Positions 6,918 to 14,123 of a stretch of DNA of 15,862 nucleotides are shown here, piece after piece. Made by a program: the position numbers and the translations under genes. The DNA is from JBGPTK01 sp963797765. Its GTDB lineage: Bacteria > Acidobacteriota > Terriglobia > Acidiferrales > UBA7541. Where the stretch lies: the NCBI GenBank assembly GCA_963797765.1, contig CAWCQU010000005.1, positions 1-15,862 of the forward strand. Direction: 5' to 3'. The notes below the pieces were generated by a model. The model was not told the origin of the DNA, searched no databases, and was given only the letters and a program-made list of their open reading frames with translations. Each line of letters begins with the position of its first letter. Positions within the stretch are counted from its first letter, which is position 1.

Positions 6918-7439
6918 TCATGAATTTTTTCGCCAGATTGCAAAATTTAGCACCGCTGCGAAGCTAACCCAAGTGAAATAAGGAATCAGCAATTCGGTGG
7001 CCACGCGATCGAGCTTTGCAAAAAATAGAAGGGTGGCCAGAATGGCACACCAAAGCAAACAGATTTCGGCAAACGCGGAGCCAGGCCGGCGCCAGTGAAA
7101 GAAAAATATCGACCACAGAACATTCAAGATCAATTGGATCACAAAGAACCCGATCGCAACAGCCACCGCCGGCCGGTCCTCATGTTTGCACACCTGCCAG
7201 GCAGCCACTCCCATCATCGCGTACAGGACTATCCACACTGCGGGGAATATTTTGTTCGGTGGATTCCAGGAAGGTTTCGCCAGACTGAAATACCAACCCG
7301 CCAGCGATGGTCGCGTGTAGGCGGAGCCCAACCAAGCCGCCGCGAAACAGAGCGCCAGCCAGCCCAATAGACTGATCAACGAAGCAGTGGTCAATTCAAT
7401 TTCGCTTCTTTCGGAATCGAATCCCGCGCCCGCCAGCAT
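6918..7439 (-). CDS. tspO: TspO/MBR family membrane protein (tryptophan-rich sensory protein)
   Basis: This is a five-helix integral membrane protein of 173 residues from the TspO/peripheral benzodiazepine receptor family. Family members bind porphyrins and related tetrapyrroles and take part in stress or light responses. Hallmark blocks are visible in order: WYFSLAKPSWNPPNKIFPAVW (given as the split pieces WYFSLAKPSW and NPPNKIFPAVW), LYAMMGVAAWQV, then QLILNVLWSIFFF, and near the end PYFTWVSFAAVLNFAIW. The N-terminus carries about 20 extra polar residues before the first helix (SLISLLGWLALCFAAAW). The ATG at 7439 has only a weak ribosome site, so a later non-ATG start is possible. It lies 56 bases downstream of the SRPBCC gene and is probably co-transcribed with it. 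Confidence 0.93.
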   Translation of the reverse strand: MLAGAGFDSERSEIELTTASLISLLGWLALCFAAAWLGSAYTRPSLAGWYFSLAKPSWNPPNKIFPAVWIVLYAMMGVAAWQVCKHEDRPAVAVAIGFFVIQLILNVLWSIFFFHWRRPGSAFAEICLLWCAILATLLFFAKLDRVATELLIPYFTWVSFAAVLNFAIWRKNS

Positions 7440-7495
7440 ACGCCTGTTACTACTGCGATCAATAGAATCATCTCGACCCGCGGATGCCTCAGCAT

Positions 7496-7996
7496 TTATG
7501 CACCCGCGCGGCGCTCGCCGGAGTCGCCCGAGCCATCCACGCGTCTTGCCTCCATGGCTTCTGCTGTGATGCGGTGCCGGTATTCAAACATTCGCTCCAA
7601 TTTCCGCCGGACCAGCCAGCCGCCAAAAAATTCTCCAATGATCCCCCACGGCAATTCATACTCGATGCGATCTTCCAGCCAGCACGCATTCGGTCCGTCG
7701 GGAACAAAAACATGCGTGTGATCCCATCGCCGGAACGGTCCTTCCACTTGCACATCGCGAAACTGCCGGCCTTCCTCATAATCGCGATGCTCGAAAACCC
7801 AGCGCATGGGAAACGGTCCCACTCGCACCCGCAAGATTCCTCGCGCGCCATTTTGGACCGAGGGCGCCCGCTCCACCACTTCCAGCGGCTCCCACTTGGG
7901 CGTCAGCCGCTCGAGCGCGCCGGGTTCTGCATGCCAGCAAAATAATTCTTCTGCCGAAGCCCCGATCCAGGTACGGCGAACGAAGAGCTTTGACAC
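7496..7996 (-). CDS. SRPBCC-fold ligand-binding protein (COG4276-like)
   Basis: This soluble protein of 166 residues resembles the SRPBCC (START/Bet v 1) family members often labelled cell-division-inhibitor-like, which have a hydrophobic ligand pocket. Typical segments are SAEELFCWHAEPGALERLTP near the N-terminus, GPFPMRWVFEHRDYEEGRQF in the middle, and GPFRRWDHTHVFVP with a C-terminal helix about EYELPWGIIGEFFGGWLVRR. No catalytic residues are known for the family and the ligand is unknown. The start is the GTG at 7996: it has GGAG six bases upstream and opens directly on the family N-terminus. The ATG-based open frame would extend to 8566, run through 296 bases of unrelated sequence and overlap the response regulator gene by 274 bases, which is not credible. 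tspO follows. Confidence 0.85.
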   Translation of the reverse strand: MSKLFVRRTWIGASAEELFCWHAEPGALERLTPKWEPLEVVERAPSVQNGARGILRVRVGPFPMRWVFEHRDYEEGRQFRDVQVEGPFRRWDHTHVFVPDGPNACWLEDRIEYELPWGIIGEFFGGWLVRRKLERMFEYRHRITAEAMEARRVDGSGDSGERRAGA

Positions 7997-8292
7997 GGCT
8001 TTCTCCAGGCATCTTCGCGATAAATTCCCCGATATCTTAACGATTCCATTCACCGAAGTCTCTAGCGCACCCAGAATTGGGATTATCGCCGAGGGTACCT
8101 TTTCCTTGGACACGGGATTGCATAGCGGTTTCAAACAGAATTTCGGGGACAGTGGGCTAACAAAGTTCCCGGCAAACCAATATGCGTTGAGCCTATGCGC
8201 TATGCGCAGCTCTTTCCATAAGCAGGGGCAGCCGCCCGAGGATTGCGGAACAGGGTAGTTCGCGTGATTTTCTTGCACCGCGTCTTCATCCG
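7997..8292 (-). other. Intergenic region between the response regulator and SRPBCC genes
   Basis: This is 296 bases with no gene I can support. It should hold the end of the signalling operon and the promoter of the SRPBCC-tspO pair, but I find no clear -35/-10 pair and no stem with a T run. A small hairpin, TGCGC-TAT-GCGCA (8196-8208), is the only visible fold. The SRPBCC ribosome site is at 8003-8006. Confidence 0.4.
8003..8006 (-). promoter_or_regulatory. Ribosome binding site that sets the GTG start of the SRPBCC gene
   Basis: GGAG on the minus strand lies six bases before the GTG at 7996. It is the only good ribosome site near the beginning of the family-like sequence, and it decides the start in the absence of an ATG. 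Confidence 0.65.
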
Positions 8293-9294
8293 TTATTTCT
8301 GATGTTCCTGTTGAAGTACATTCGAGGCCGCTTCCAGTTCCGCGGTGACCGTGACCGCAAGAGCGGATGGGGAGGCGAGTTCCACTCGATTGCGGCCCTG
8401 TTCCTTCGCGCGATAAAGAGCGGCATCCGAAGCGGCTAGCAGAGCCTGAGGATCGATCAATTTTTTCCCTCTCGTTTGGATGGATTGATCGGTGGCACAG
8501 ACTCCAAAGCTTGCGGTGACGGCGATCGATCCCGCGGCGGTCTCGAAAACATTCTCGGCTACGCAAGCACGAATTCTTTCCGCCTCACCCAGAGTTCCCA
8601 TCGCATCCGTTGTTGGCACCACAATCAGAAATTCTTCGCCCCCATACCGTCCGATTACATCGTAAGGGCGCACGCACGCATTGATCCTTTTCACCGCTTC
8701 CTGCAACACTGCGTCTCCGGCTAAGTGTCCCAAAGTGTCGTTGATCCGTTTGAAATGGTCCAGATCCAGCAGAATCACTCCCACCGAACTGTCTTCGCGC
8801 TCGCTGCGGGCCAGTTCCCTGCGAAGCGTCACGAGAATCTCCCCGCGATTACATGCGCCGGTCAACGGATCGTGAGTGGCTTGGAAGCGCAATGCCTCCC
8901 GCGCCGAGATCAATTCGTCTTGCAGTTTGACGATCCTTCCTCCCACGTGCAGCCGCGCTTTCAGTTCTTTTGGATCGAATGGTTTGGAAAGATAGTCGTC
9001 CGCTCCGGCATCCATTCCCTCCAGAAGATCCTCTTTCAGCCCGCGAGCCGTGAGCAAGAGAATATATACATAGGGACGTCCGGGGCGAGCGCGCACGAGT
9101 TGGCAGACCTCAACGCCCGTCATGCCGGGCATCATCCAATCCAGAATAGCCAGCTGGGGGGCATCCTCGCGCCCGAAAAGTTCCCAGGCGTGCGTTCCAC
9201 TCGCGGCCACCACAACTTCATACGACCATTTCTCCAGAAACGCCTGGAGCATGCGTCGCGAAACCGGGTCGTCGTCGGCGATCAAAACTCTCAT
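8293..9294 (-). CDS. Response regulator with receiver and GGDEF (diguanylate cyclase) domains
   Basis: This is a cytoplasmic 333-residue protein with a REC domain (about 1-120) and a GGDEF domain (about 135-310), PleD/WspR-like in plan with a short linker. The receiver is complete: acidic pocket D7-D9, phospho-acceptor Asp52 in LAILDWMMPGM, Thr82 and Lys104 in LSKPFDP. The cyclase domain has the active-site motif GGEEF (218-222) and a substrate-binding region DLDHFKRINDTLGH. The inhibitory I-site RPYD (209-212) lies exactly five residues before GGEEF. It should make cyclic-di-GMP when phosphorylated and be limited by its product. The start at 9294 has GAGG six bases upstream (9301-9304); a longer start at 9339 lacks this. 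It lies 117 bases after the hybrid kinase gene, its likely phosphodonor. Confidence 0.94.
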   Translation of the reverse strand: MRVLIADDDPVSRRMLQAFLEKWSYEVVVAASGTHAWELFGREDAPQLAILDWMMPGMTGVEVCQLVRARPGRPYVYILLLTARGLKEDLLEGMDAGADDYLSKPFDPKELKARLHVGGRIVKLQDELISAREALRFQATHDPLTGACNRGEILVTLRRELARSEREDSSVGVILLDLDHFKRINDTLGHLAGDAVLQEAVKRINACVRPYDVIGRYGGEEFLIVVPTTDAMGTLGEAERIRACVAENVFETAAGSIAVTASFGVCATDQSIQTRGKKLIDPQALLAASDAALYRAKEQGRNRVELASPSALAVTVTAELEAASNVLQQEHQK

Positions 9295-9411
9295 AGGTTT
9301 CCTCGAATCCGGGCCGCTGCCGCTAAACTCCAGTTCCAAAGCAAATTTTCACCGCTCTCGCAATATTCAATATTCCGAACGTCCGCCGCCTCATCACCTG
9401 GAAGTCAGTGG

Positions 9412-12400
9412 TTATTTCAAGACTCCTCGTTGAATCTGCTCCAGATGTGGAATCAACTGCTCGAATTCTCTTTCCAGGAGCGCGAGATCCTGCTCCGCAC
9501 CGGCCGTCGAGTTCTCCCGCGCAATCTGTTCCAGCTTTTTTGCGCCGAACGAGATCCTTTTTGCCCCAATGCTGCTTGCGGAGCCGCTAAGCGTGTGCGC
9601 CGCGCGCTCCAGTCCTTTGTTGTTTCGTGCGACGATTGCTTCCCGCATCTCCTGCATCAGATTGGGTGTCTCAGCGGCGAAGATCTTCACGATTTCCGCA
9701 AGCAATTCCGCATCTCCTTCCACGTTGCGGAGCGCCGCGGACGCGTCGAACACTTCCGCCGGCGGCGATGTTTCTGGAATTGGTTCTGGTTCTCCGCTCG
9801 TCGCGGGCCGCCCAACCTTGCTATCCCCGCTGGGGATGTGATGTTCGATTTCCTCGAGAAAGGTAGCGAGTTGAATCGGTTTGGTCAGGTACCCATCCAT
9901 TCCAGCCTTCAGGCATTTTTCGCGGTCGCCCTTCATCGCGTGCGCCGTCATGGCGATAATCGGCAAATGAATTCCGGTATTTTCTTCGAGCTCCCGGATG
10001 GCCGCTGTCGCTTCCAGTCCATCCATCTCGGGCATCTGCACGTCCATGAGCACCAGGTCAAAGGCTTCCCGCTGCACGGCTTGCACGGCTTCTCGTCCGT
10101 TATTGGCCACCAGCACCACATATCCGTGCTTTCCGAGAATCCGGATGGCCAGTTGCTGATTGATGGCGTTGTCTTCGGCAAGCAAGATGCGGCTGGTTCC
10201 TCGCCCTTCCCGCAGGGAATGCCGGGTCACCAGGTTTGCAGATTCACCGGGTTTCATAGTTTGTGGACCTGCCATGGCCACTTGGATTGCGCCGAGAATT
10301 TCCGCTTCATGGATTGGTTTTAACAGGTAGGCAGCGATGCCCATTTCGCGGCATCGCGCGGCATCGCCCCGCACTCCGCTCGAGCTCACCAGCACAATCT
10401 TGGTCGCGATTTGTTCGGGATCCTTCAGAATTTTTTCGGCCAGCGAGAACCCATCCATGTCCGGCATTTGGTTGTCCAGCAAGATCACCGGGAAATGCCG
10501 CCCTTCATATTTAGCTCTTTCTATGGCAGCCAGGGCAGCCTGTCCGCCGGCCACGGAAGTCGGAACCATGTTCCAATTTCGCAAAATTTCTTCCAAAATT
10601 CTTCGATTCGTCGGACTGTCGTCCACCACGAGCACGGGAAGATTCTGAAGAGCGGCAAGGTCGATACGGCAGGATGGAGCGGCCTGCGTTGGCGCCACCG
10701 CCATGCGCGCGGTGAAATAGAACGTGCTGCCCCGGCCCTCTTCGCTTTCCACCCAGATTCTTCCTCCCATGTACTTCACCAGACGCATCGAGATCGTCAG
10801 CCCCAATCCCGTTCCTCCGTACCGGCGCGTTGTGGAACTATCCGCCTGCGTGAACGCTTCGAAGATTGTTTTCTGCTTCTCGGCGGGAATCCCGATCCCA
10901 GTATCGCGGACCGAAAACTGCAGTTCCACCTGCTCCTTCGTCTGCTCCAGCTTTTCCACTTCCACCAAAACCTCGCCCTGCTCGGTGAACTTGATCGCGT
11001 TCCCCACCAGATTCACAATGATTTGCCGCAAACGTCCGGGATCGCCCACCAAGTTATCTGGCACCTGCAGGCCCACCCGGTAGGCCAGCTCCAGTCCCTT
11101 CTGCTGGGCGCGAAATGAGAGCGTCCTCATGATGTCGCCCAGGCTTTCACGCAGCCTGAAATCCAGTTGATCGAATTCCAGTTTCCCGGCCTCGATCTTC
11201 GAAAAATCCAGAATGTCGTTCAACAGGACCAGCAGGGAATCCGCGGAGGATTTCACCAGCATCAGGCACTCCCGCTGGTCTTCCGCAAGCTGAGTATCCA
11301 GCGCCAACTCCGTCATTCCCAGAATTCCGTTCATCGGCGTCCGAATCTCGTGGCTCATGTTCGCCAGAAACTCGCTCTTCGCCATGTTTGCAAATTCCGC
11401 TGCTTCTTTCGCTCGCTGCAATTCCTTTTCTGCCTGCTTTCGCTCGGTGATGTCGCGCGCCGTCATGCACACAGAGCGGAACCGCCCGTCGTTCCCGGGC
11501 ATTCGGTTCACGCGGGCCAGGAACCATCGCTCGCCCGCCGGAACCAGCAAGGGATACTCCATGCTTTCGCCCTGACCGGTCTTGCAGACCCGGCTGATCA
11601 CCTCACTCAGCGGGTGAGCGGATTCCTCTCCCAGCACTTCCCCAATGCGGCGTCCGAGCAACTCCGCCTTCGGGCGAAATAGAAGTTGCTCGTTGGTGGT
11701 CCATATATTCCGGATGCGAGTAGTCTCGTCGAATTCAATTACAATCTCGTCAATGGAACTCACCAGGGATTGAAGTTGCGCCTCGCTCTCCAGCAGCGCC
11801 TGCTCCGCCCTGGTTCGCTCGGTGATATCCTGATAAATTCCCAGCCCGCCCAGCACTTTGCCTCCCTGCACCAGGGGAACCGCAAATAATTCGACATCAA
11901 ATTCAGTTCGATCTTTTCGCCGCCGGCGGGTTTTGACGTGGACGGCTTCTCCCGCAAGGTTGGCAGCCGTGTAATTCCGGGCTTCCAGAACCAGATCCTC
12001 CGCGCTCAACAGATCATCCAGATCAGCGCCGAACACTTCGCTTCGCGAGTATTGAAAGAGGGCTTCAAAAGCCGGATTGCACATCTGCACTCGGCCTTGC
12101 GGATTTAGGACCACGATGCCGAGCGGCGTGTTCTCCACTAGCGCATTCAGGTACGTCGAGCGCTCTTCCAGCTCTTTTTCTGCCTGGCGGCGAGCAGTGA
12201 CATCAGCCAGCATGGCCACGACGCCGCGGATTTTGCCGGCCCCGTCCCTCAGCGGTGCGGCGGAGATGTTGACCTCGACCGCGGTGCCATCTTTGTGATG
12301 CCGCCGTGTCTCCACCTCGTTGAATGAGTTGCCCTCCAAGACAGCGGCATGCCTCCGGTGGAATTCCTCATGGCCGCTCGCCGGAATAATATCGGTGTAA

Positions 12401-13350
12401 GGCTTGCCGATAATTTCAATTTGATTCCAGCCCAGCATCTTTTCGGCCGCCCGGTTCCACTGGTTCACGATTCCGTCGATGTCCGTGCTCACGATCGCAA
12501 GCGGTGAACCATCGATCAAAGCGGCGAGAGTAATGTTGGATTCTCGAAGGGCGAGCTCGGCTCTGGTTCGATCCCCAATCTCTTGCTCCAATTCCCCGGT
12601 TCTTTCCTGCACTCTCTCTTCCAGATCCTGTTGCACCCTCTGCAAGGCGGAATCGCGCGCCTGGATTTCAGACATCATTTCGTTGAAGCGATCCACCAAA
12701 GTACCCAGTTCGTCCTGGTTCCGCTTTACGGCACGGAGGGAATAGTCCTTCTTAAGGGATACCACGGACGCCGTGCGCGCTAATTGCAGGATCGGATCGG
12801 AGATGATCCGTTGCAGGCGTCGGGAAAGAAACCAGGCCACCAGCGAAGATCCGAGCAGGACCAGCAGGACTATTCCGGTAAACCGTTCGATGCGGTCATA
12901 AAGCTCCGTACCGTCGGACTCCAGATAGACGATTCCAAGCGGCTCGCCATCGAGAGTCACATGATGGAACCACGCCGATCGCGATCGTTGGCTGTGAGCA
13001 CCTTCGGGTTGGACCATCGGCGGCGTGAACTGTGCGCTCGGGTCTCCCCGAAGATACTTGGCGAATACCACTCCGCTCCTGGTATAGATGCAAGCGGAGA
13101 CGATGTGCCTTTCCGCGCTCAACCCCGCCAGGATTTCGCGCGCTGCGTTCGCATCATTGAACGTCAGCGCTGCTGTGCTATTGGATCCGATGATCTGGGC
13201 CAAGGTCGAAAGATTGCGAGTCAGAGCCTGGCGGAACGAAATTGCATCATAAATCGCTAAAACCAGGCAAGCGAGCAACAGCGCCACGCTGCTAGTCAGC
13301 ATCACGATCCTGGTCAATTTCCGCTGGATGGAGAATTCGCGGCGCGGCAT
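9412..13350 (-). CDS. Hybrid sensor histidine kinase: CHASE8-like, HAMP, 3 PAS, HisKA, HATPase, 2 REC, HPt
   Basis: This is a 1312-residue inner-membrane kinase with a complete internal phosphorelay. In order: membrane helix (about 14-36); periplasmic domain (about 40-155) with TLAQIIGSNSTAALTFND and AREILAGLSAERHIVSACIY, which fits CHASE8; membrane helix (about 158-176); HAMP (about 177-230); coiled coil (about 230-270); PAS domains near 270-390, 395-515 and 522-640; HisKA with His667 in NMSHEIRTPMNG; HATPase with the N-box around NLVGNAIKF and DTGIGIP; receivers with Asp959 (LLDNQMPDMDG) and Asp1103 (LMDVQMPEMDG); and HPt with His1252 in AAHTLSGSASS. The ATG at 13350 starts one base after the YfiR stop, with GGGAAG seven bases upstream, so the genes are translationally coupled. 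The phospho-output is probably the REC-GGDEF protein encoded next. Confidence 0.95.
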   Translation of the reverse strand: MPRREFSIQRKLTRIVMLTSSVALLLACLVLAIYDAISFRQALTRNLSTLAQIIGSNSTAALTFNDANAAREILAGLSAERHIVSACIYTRSGVVFAKYLRGDPSAQFTPPMVQPEGAHSQRSRSAWFHHVTLDGEPLGIVYLESDGTELYDRIERFTGIVLLVLLGSSLVAWFLSRRLQRIISDPILQLARTASVVSLKKDYSLRAVKRNQDELGTLVDRFNEMMSEIQARDSALQRVQQDLEERVQERTGELEQEIGDRTRAELALRESNITLAALIDGSPLAIVSTDIDGIVNQWNRAAEKMLGWNQIEIIGKPYTDIIPASGHEEFHRRHAAVLEGNSFNEVETRRHHKDGTAVEVNISAAPLRDGAGKIRGVVAMLADVTARRQAEKELEERSTYLNALVENTPLGIVVLNPQGRVQMCNPAFEALFQYSRSEVFGADLDDLLSAEDLVLEARNYTAANLAGEAVHVKTRRRRKDRTEFDVELFAVPLVQGGKVLGGLGIYQDITERTRAEQALLESEAQLQSLVSSIDEIVIEFDETTRIRNIWTTNEQLLFRPKAELLGRRIGEVLGEESAHPLSEVISRVCKTGQGESMEYPLLVPAGERWFLARVNRMPGNDGRFRSVCMTARDITERKQAEKELQRAKEAAEFANMAKSEFLANMSHEIRTPMNGILGMTELALDTQLAEDQRECLMLVKSSADSLLVLLNDILDFSKIEAGKLEFDQLDFRLRESLGDIMRTLSFRAQQKGLELAYRVGLQVPDNLVGDPGRLRQIIVNLVGNAIKFTEQGEVLVEVEKLEQTKEQVELQFSVRDTGIGIPAEKQKTIFEAFTQADSSTTRRYGGTGLGLTISMRLVKYMGGRIWVESEEGRGSTFYFTARMAVAPTQAAPSCRIDLAALQNLPVLVVDDSPTNRRILEEILRNWNMVPTSVAGGQAALAAIERAKYEGRHFPVILLDNQMPDMDGFSLAEKILKDPEQIATKIVLVSSSGVRGDAARCREMGIAAYLLKPIHEAEILGAIQVAMAGPQTMKPGESANLVTRHSLREGRGTSRILLAEDNAINQQLAIRILGKHGYVVLVANNGREAVQAVQREAFDLVLMDVQMPEMDGLEATAAIRELEENTGIHLPIIAMTAHAMKGDREKCLKAGMDGYLTKPIQLATFLEEIEHHIPSGDSKVGRPATSGEPEPIPETSPPAEVFDASAALRNVEGDAELLAEIVKIFAAETPNLMQEMREAIVARNNKGLERAAHTLSGSASSIGAKRISFGAKKLEQIARENSTAGAEQDLALLEREFEQLIPHLEQIQRGVLK

Positions 13351-13351
13351 G

Positions 13352-14011
13352 TTAGTTCTTCCCTTGCTCGGCCCCGTCATGAATCACTTTGGCCAGTGAA
13401 AGTAATTTCGAACTGAGCTTCAGATGCGCTCGTTCAGCAGCATCGACATTGATCGTGAAGCGGATTTTGTCGTCCTCGATCGTAAATTGAATGGCTCCCC
13501 CGCGCGGCGCGAAATCTTCCGAATCCCCCACCGTTAACGCGCTGGTGCCCCTGAGGCTGAGGATGATTTCCGGGAGCCGCTCTTCTTCCGACGAGCTCAC
13601 AAAAACGATTTGGCACGTTTTCAATTTCGCCAGCGATTGGGTGTGGATAATTTGCAGATCATGGCCGTTGATCAATTTCCCGCTTACCGCGCGCTCCAGT
13701 GCCAGTCCGAAAGGATCGTTCTCTCTTCCCAGCACTCCCACTCGAATAGCAGAATGTTGGTCTGGCAACGCGCCCTCCGGCCAATCCACAAATTTTGCGA
13801 AATTGTAGAGGAATGCGGCTTTGACATCGTATTCATCCGGAGGCCTCGACTGCGCTTGAAGGGCGGACACGGATCCCCATGGAAGGCCCCAGAAAAATAC
13901 CAGCAAGAGGAAAAAGTCCGCTCGCAGGCCGGAACCATGGATGCGCGGATAGGACTCCCGGCGCCCTGCTGGTATTGCTTCTCTCGGATTCAAAGCGTCA
14001 TTTCCCCGCAC
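13352..14011 (-). CDS. YfiR-family periplasmic protein (DUF4154)
   Basis: This is a predicted secreted periplasmic protein of about 219 residues. A hydrophobic signal segment (FFLLLVFFWGLPWGSVSA, about 33-50) is followed by a likely signal peptidase I site after ALQA. The mature part starts with the family hallmark YDVKAAFLYNFAKFVDWPEG (about 61-80). It continues with a Rossmann-like pattern IRVGVLGRENDPFG, CQIVFVSSS and GTSALTVGDSEDFAPRGGAI, and ends with LKLSSKLLSLAKV, as in YfiR. In Pseudomonas, YfiR binds the periplasmic domain of the cyclase YfiN and represses it. There is no ATG near the signal peptide. I chose the GTG at 14011 because GGAG stands five bases before it (14017-14020), which leaves a long n-region of about 30 residues; a TTG at 13996 is an alternative. 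The ATG at 14170 would overlap the receptor gene and lacks a ribosome site. Confidence 0.87.
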   Translation of the reverse strand: MRGNDALNPREAIPAGRRESYPRIHGSGLRADFFLLLVFFWGLPWGSVSALQAQSRPPDEYDVKAAFLYNFAKFVDWPEGALPDQHSAIRVGVLGRENDPFGLALERAVSGKLINGHDLQIIHTQSLAKLKTCQIVFVSSSEEERLPEIILSLRGTSALTVGDSEDFAPRGGAIQFTIEDDKIRFTINVDAAERAHLKLSSKLLSLAKVIHDGAEQGKN

Positions 14012-14016
14012 CGGTT

Positions 14017-14020
14017 CTCC
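14017..14020 (-). promoter_or_regulatory. Ribosome binding site proposed for the GTG start of the YfiR-family gene
   Basis: GGAG on the minus strand lies five bases before the GTG at 14011. It decides between several non-ATG starts in the 112-base gap after the receptor gene. No promoter is evident in that gap, so the gene is probably expressed from the receptor's transcript. Confidence 0.45.
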
Positions 14021-14123
14021 ACTCCCGCCGGCAGCGCCCGATCTTCTTGGATTCCCCTGGCAATTGGTCCTCGTAGGCGCTTCTATCCCGCTACGTGACT
14101 TTGTCGAGCTTTCACTATTGGTT

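Noticed and set aside
6694..6921. Small minus-strand frame of 75 codons overlapping the tspO stop by four bases
   Set aside because: It has no recognisable domain and no ribosome site, its composition is unlike its neighbours, and it sits in the gltA leader. The GTQLTPGA stretch recalls zinc ribbons but the Cys pairs are missing.
8130..8165. GGGGACAGT-containing stretch that recalls sequences near REP-type transposases
   Set aside because: Only one copy is seen, with no transposase and no inverted partner within the window.
7997..8566. ATG-initiated N-terminal extension of the SRPBCC frame
   Set aside because: It overlaps the response regulator by 274 bases, and its low-complexity Ser/Arg-rich translation has no similarity to the family; the GTG at 7996 with its ribosome site is better.
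8725..10323. Long plus-strand open frame of 532 codons
   Set aside because: It lies antisense to the well-supported kinase and response regulator genes, and its Phe/His/Arg-rich translation has no family features. Long antisense frames are expected in GC-rich coding DNA.
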